Of a stretch of 64,000 nucleotides of DNA, positions 60,791 to 64,000 are shown in pieces. Each line of letters begins with the position of its first letter. Within the stretch, counting starts at the first letter, position 1. The stretch spans positions 1 to 64,000 of the forward strand of contig CALGLE010000001.1 in the NCBI GenBank assembly GCA_937930305.1. The letters are read 5' to 3'. The DNA comes from an uncultured Granulosicoccaceae bacterium. Lineage in GTDB: Bacteria > Pseudomonadota > Gammaproteobacteria > Granulosicoccales > Granulosicoccaceae. A program made the position numbers and the translations under genes. The notes under the pieces are model-generated. The model was not told where the DNA came from, ran no database searches, and saw only the letters and a list, made by a program, of their open reading frames with translations.

Positions 60791-61681
60791 CTAAATTCGC
60801 AAAACAGATTCTTCATAGTTGGGTATCTCAGCCGTTTCAGCTTCAAAAATCCCTCTGTCTCGAATCCACCTCTGTGTTGTTTCAAATATCTCATGCGAGT
60901 AAGGCTCAAACACCAATCGTTCGCCAGGGCCAAATCGGCGCACATCAATCAGCTTTGCGTGACGTTCTGGAAGCTCTTTTAAATAGTGGCCAACAAACGA
61001 TTGATGCATGATATCAATATCAGCTTGCGCCAATTTCAACGCATCATAATATCGACTTACCTGTTCAACCTCAGCACCGTGGGGAACCATTCCTGCGATC
61101 ATGAATGTGCAATCAAGAATTTTTCGATAGCCTAACTGTTCCATCATATAGAGCTGAGGCCCGAATACAGTAGCTGCCTGCGCTACACCATCCAGCAGTT
61201 GATCAACTCGGTCCGCAGGCGTACCACCAAATTTTAGCTTAATTTTTTCCGGTTCGATAAACGGTTCTAAGGATTGAATCGTTGTGTAGTGTGAACCCGA
61301 TTGATATCCAACGTGCACTTCAACACCAGCTAAATCTGCTGGCGTATGAATTTCAGAGTTTGGTGGCACCACAATGGCACAAGGTGAAATTGAATAACAC
61401 TCACCCCACAGTTGCCCGTGGCTGTCACCAGCCGCCATGTTTACCGTCCAGTGACAAGCACAACTAATGGAAGCCTTACGACCTTGTTCATAGGTTTGAT
61501 AAGCCCCATTTTTGTTATCCTGAACCCTCGTTGATGGTGCTGAGATTTTGGGGGCATTTTTCGTCAACAGTGAATGGGCCAACAGTGAATAGTTTTCAAG
61601 CCCTGCCGTATCGAAATAGCCGCGTTCCTGTGCAACCCATTCTTGCAATCGACCATGCGGATTTATAATAAATGGCTTCAT
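60791..61681 (-). CDS. NitT/TauT-like substrate-binding fold without signal peptide
   Basis: A 296-residue protein resembling NMT1/THI5-like periplasmic binding proteins: NPHGRLQEWVAQERGYFDTAGL, then AIVVPPNSEIHTPADLAGVEVHVGYQSGSHYTTIQSLEPFI and a TPADRVDQLLDGVAQAATV hinge. The protein starts MKPFIINPH, so there is no signal peptide and no lipobox, and it should stay in the cytoplasm. No ABC permease or ATPase is adjacent. It may act as an enzyme or sensor, as THI5-like proteins do. A long hairpin lies between it and the monooxygenase gene upstream. Confidence 0.72.
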   Translation of the reverse strand: MKPFIINPHGRLQEWVAQERGYFDTAGLENYSLLAHSLLTKNAPKISAPSTRVQDNKNGAYQTYEQGRKASISCACHWTVNMAAGDSHGQLWGECYSISPCAIVVPPNSEIHTPADLAGVEVHVGYQSGSHYTTIQSLEPFIEPEKIKLKFGGTPADRVDQLLDGVAQAATVFGPQLYMMEQLGYRKILDCTFMIAGMVPHGAEVEQVSRYYDALKLAQADIDIMHQSFVGHYLKELPERHAKLIDVRRFGPGERLVFEPYSHEIFETTQRWIRDRGIFEAETAEIPNYEESVLRI

Positions 61682-61745
61682 TCCAACCTCCAGCTACTAT
61701 CGCCCTGTTGTCATACTTTGTGCTTACATGCGCTTACTATTGAAA

Positions 61746-61783
61746 CCTTCATGACTCATAAAGGATTTTATGAGCCATGAAGG
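61746..61783 (-). terminator. Long hairpin between monooxygenase and binding-protein genes
   Basis: CCTTCATGACTCATAA (61746-61761) pairs with TTATGAGCCATGAAGG (61768-61783) with one A-C mismatch, a 17-bp stem with loop GGAT when the flanking A-T pair is counted. It is 51 bp after the monooxygenase stop. The T-tract beyond it is short (GGTTTC), so it may be a partial terminator or a 3-prime stabiliser rather than a full stop. Confidence 0.6.
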
Positions 61784-61833
61784 CCACGTTTATCACATCA
61801 ATAAACACGACATAAAACTATTGTCAGTTTTCT

Positions 61834-63663
61834 CTAACTTAAATGATGAACCTCAGCCAGTCGGTATACCGGCGTGTCTATTCCTTCCATACGTGCCTTG
61901 ATCTGGAGTGATAGAAACTGGGAATAGTGTCTTGATTGATGCAGATTGCCCCCGTGGAACCACAGGTTTTCTTGTTGCGTGGGTTTCCACATGTTGCGTA
62001 GCTCCCCTTCCCAAGGTCCTGGATCTTTGCGGGTATCCGAGCCAAGTCCCCAGCACTTACCCACTTTGTCAGCAACTTCCTGGCTAATGAGTTGAGCCGC
62101 CCAACCGTTCATAGACTGGTATCCGGTGGCTAACACAACAAGGTCGGCCTCCAGTTCACTGCCATCGTTAAACACAATACCGGACTCGGTAAAATCTGAA
62201 ACTTCTACGCCCGACTTTAATTTAATTTTGCCATCGGCAACCAACTCGGATGCACCCACATCAATGTAATATCCCGAGCCACGGCGCAGGTACTTAACAA
62301 ATAATCCAGAACCGTCCTCACCAAAATCAAGCATGAATCCCGCTTTCTCAAGTCGGTCATACAAATCTTTATCGCGCTCCTTCATTTCGGCGTATACCGG
62401 CACCTGAAACGCTGGCAGAATTTTATAGGGCACTGAAGCAAAGATTAAGTCGGCCTTGTGATGGTCAATGCCGTTAGCGCGTGCCTTCTCCGAATACAGA
62501 TCCCCCAACGCTAAATCCATGAGTGTGTCGGACTTGCAAATATGCGTGCTGCTGCGCTGAATCATAGTGACGTCAGCATCGTTTTCCCAAAGTGCCGCGC
62601 AAATATCATGCGCTGAGTTATTGGATCCAATCACAACCACTTTTTTACCAGCATACTGATCAGGGCCCGGGTGCTGACTGGAGTGTTGTAGTTCACCTTT
62701 GAACTTTTCCTGACCCGGTAACGTGGGAATGTTCGCGCGCGCCGACATGCCAGTGGCCATAACGAGCTGCGTGGGCTTGAGCACCACGTCTTCGCCATCC
62801 CGATTCACCTTAACCGTCCAAGTTTTTGTCGCTTCATCGTAAGTGGCGCTTTGACACTCAGTGGAATGCCAATAATTAAGCTCCATCACTCGGGTATACA
62901 TCTCTAGCCAATCCCCAAGTTTATCTTTAGGGGCAAACACTGGCCAATGCTCAGGGAATTCTATGTACGGTAAATGGTCGTACCATACGGGGTCATGTAA
63001 GCACAACGACTTGTACCGATTGCGCCAACTGTCGCCAGCACGTTGGTTTTTCTCGATGATGATGGTCGGCACACCCAGCATGCGCATTCGAGCCCCAAGC
63101 GCGATGCCACCTTGACCACCACCCACAATCACACAATAGGGTTGCTCTGTATAGCCCAGCTGCGATTGCTCGTCTTGGCGAGACTCGGCCCAGGTCTTTC
63201 TCGATTTGTCAGCCCCGTGCTCAACACCCATTGGCCGCGCTGCGCCATTTTTTTCCTCATAACCCTTTAGCTCCACCATGGTGGTTAACAAGGTGAAGGC
63301 CTTACCATCGCGTAAACGCAGATGCCCTCGGCCGCGCGCCACTTCGGTTTCGAACGTAATCCATGCGTCAATTATTCCGTCCGCTTCAGTGGGTGGCTCT
63401 TCTGCTTGCCATTGACTTGGTTTTACTTTGCTTGCACAACTAGCCACCATGTCCTTAATGGCATCGTGGCCCTCCAAGGTCGTAATATTCCAGGTAAAGC
63501 TGATCATGTCTCGCCAAAAACCTTCTGGTTCAAACAAATCAGCCGTGGCATTTGGATCCGCCTGACTCAGCGCTTTTTCAAATGCGCCTAGCCATTCATT
63601 AACGGCTTGTAGTTCCTTACTCGGTGTGGAATCAGGCGCAATTTCTGCGGCGGTAGTACTCAT
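61834..63663 (-). CDS. Flavin-containing monooxygenase with N-terminal NTF2-like domain
   Basis: A 609-residue enzyme. Residues about 15-160 are an NTF2/SnoaL-like domain (AVNEWLGAFEKALSQADPNATADLFEPEGFWRDMISFTW). The rest is a class B flavoprotein monooxygenase: FAD-binding CVIVGGGQGGIALGARMRMLGV, RAGDSWRNRYKSLCLHDPVWYDHLP, NADP-binding VVVIGSNNSAHDICAALWE and LVVLATGYQS. This layout is common in Proteobacteria and Actinobacteria; it oxidises ketones, amines or sulfur compounds. First gene of the same-strand run with the binding-protein-like gene and aldehyde dehydrogenase. Confidence 0.88.
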   Translation of the reverse strand: MSTTAAEIAPDSTPSKELQAVNEWLGAFEKALSQADPNATADLFEPEGFWRDMISFTWNITTLEGHDAIKDMVASCASKVKPSQWQAEEPPTEADGIIDAWITFETEVARGRGHLRLRDGKAFTLLTTMVELKGYEEKNGAARPMGVEHGADKSRKTWAESRQDEQSQLGYTEQPYCVIVGGGQGGIALGARMRMLGVPTIIIEKNQRAGDSWRNRYKSLCLHDPVWYDHLPYIEFPEHWPVFAPKDKLGDWLEMYTRVMELNYWHSTECQSATYDEATKTWTVKVNRDGEDVVLKPTQLVMATGMSARANIPTLPGQEKFKGELQHSSQHPGPDQYAGKKVVVIGSNNSAHDICAALWENDADVTMIQRSSTHICKSDTLMDLALGDLYSEKARANGIDHHKADLIFASVPYKILPAFQVPVYAEMKERDKDLYDRLEKAGFMLDFGEDGSGLFVKYLRRGSGYYIDVGASELVADGKIKLKSGVEVSDFTESGIVFNDGSELEADLVVLATGYQSMNGWAAQLISQEVADKVGKCWGLGSDTRKDPGPWEGELRNMWKPTQQENLWFHGGNLHQSRHYSQFLSLQIKARMEGIDTPVYRLAEVHHLS

Positions 63664-63853
63664 GACACACTCCCTTCATCTGCTAAACGGAGGACACAGA
63701 TAACTTGATTCTGAGTGCCATGTCAAATTTGTTTGGTTTTAGCCGGCCTATCGGTGTGTCTAGCAGAAGAGCCGCTGGTTTTTTCGTTCGAAAAGCGCCG
63801 TCACAATGAATTTGCTACATTGCTCGCCAACTTAACTTACAGAAATTACTCCC

Positions 63854-64000
63854 ATGGCAATTAAAACAACCTGTATCGGTGCGTACCCGAAACCGGATTT
63901 TGTCAAGTTGCCAGATTGGTTCACCATTGCTGGTGGTCCCGATGCAGCCGACCCCACAAGGCATTGGAAAGAAGCCATGCAGGCCTTGGGAGACGATGCA
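63854..64000 (+). CDS. MetE-like (cobalamin-independent methionine synthase family) protein, 5-prime end only
   Basis: The ATG at 63854 opens a frame that runs off the window after 49 codons. MAIKTTCIGAYPKPDFVKLPDWFTIAGGPD resembles the N-terminus of the stand-alone MetE C-terminal-domain family (UROD/MetE fold). It is divergent from the monooxygenase gene. The catalytic part lies outside the window. Confidence 0.6.
   Translation, partial: MAIKTTCIGAYPKPDFVKLPDWFTIAGGPDAADPTRHWKEAMQALGDDA

Noticed and set aside
1..64000. CRISPR arrays, tRNA, rRNA and complete insertion sequences
   Set aside because: No regularly spaced repeat set, no cloverleaf or rRNA-like stretch and no transposase was recognised on either strand.

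Overview
The window looks like a chromosomal segment of a heterotrophic, probably marine gammaproteobacterium of moderate GC. The evidence is the mixture of gene families: a BCCT-type osmolyte carrier, a DMSP-lyase-family cupin, TRAP and tripartite tricarboxylate (TTT) carriers, several LysR-controlled catabolic clusters, a type I 2-oxoacid:ferredoxin oxidoreductase and an NRPS-like gene whose hydrolase domains resemble exosortase-associated hydrolases. Lineage is an inference; no rRNA or tRNA gene is present. No CRISPR array, complete insertion sequence or prophage was seen.

Layout. 1-2.1 kb is a decayed stretch: a frameshifted C-terminal remnant of a galactose-oxidase-like gene, a sugar isomerase, and a broken BrnT toxin. 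2.1-8.4 kb holds a PhyH dioxygenase, an EamA exporter, a secreted PAF-acetylhydrolase-like esterase, three exported small proteins in an operon opposite a LysR regulator, and a YkgJ-type protein. 8.4-10.4 kb is a hipBA toxin-antitoxin operon preceded by four operator-like palindromes about 40 bp apart. 10.4-14.8 kb has a TetR regulator facing an alpha/beta hydrolase, an OmpA lipoprotein with a structured leader, and a secreted DUF1996-PA14 protein. 14.8-20 kb is a LysR-controlled cluster of aldehyde dehydrogenase, atypical M19 dipeptidase and BCCT carrier. 20-27 kb holds an unrecognised HxxxH protein, a TetA-like MFS pump, the DMSP-lyase-family cupin, an S41 protease lipoprotein and a di-haem beta-propeller lipoprotein.

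27-33 kb is a TctDE-like two-component pair facing a TctC binding protein and a TctA-TctB fusion permease, with a strong hairpin between binding protein and permease. 33-36 kb has an EctB-like aminotransferase without ectoine genes and an lhgO gene broken by a one-base frameshift. 36.4-38.5 kb is a MAPEG / YCII-DGPF / ECF sigma operon with an ECF42-like promoter motif in front.

The strongest discovery candidate is at 38.6-40.1 kb: a retron. A reverse transcriptase with retron-type motifs is preceded by a 144-nt segment bounded by a perfect 11-bp inverted repeat (a1/a2) and containing two short hairpins and one longer hairpin, the layout of an msr-msd RNA. No effector gene is adjacent. 40.2-44.9 kb encodes a GltD-like iron-sulfur flavoprotein and KorAB. 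45-53.3 kb holds a CitE-like lyase, a LysM-like coiled-coil protein, and a probable small-molecule locus: amino-acid oxidase, DegT aminotransferase and a 1186-residue adenylation-carrier-hydrolase-hydrolase protein. 53.4-64 kb holds a TRAP operon, a class I amidotransferase, an enolase-superfamily enzyme, a FucU mutarotase, then aldehyde dehydrogenase, a signal-less binding protein and a flavin monooxygenase, ending in a truncated MetE-like gene.
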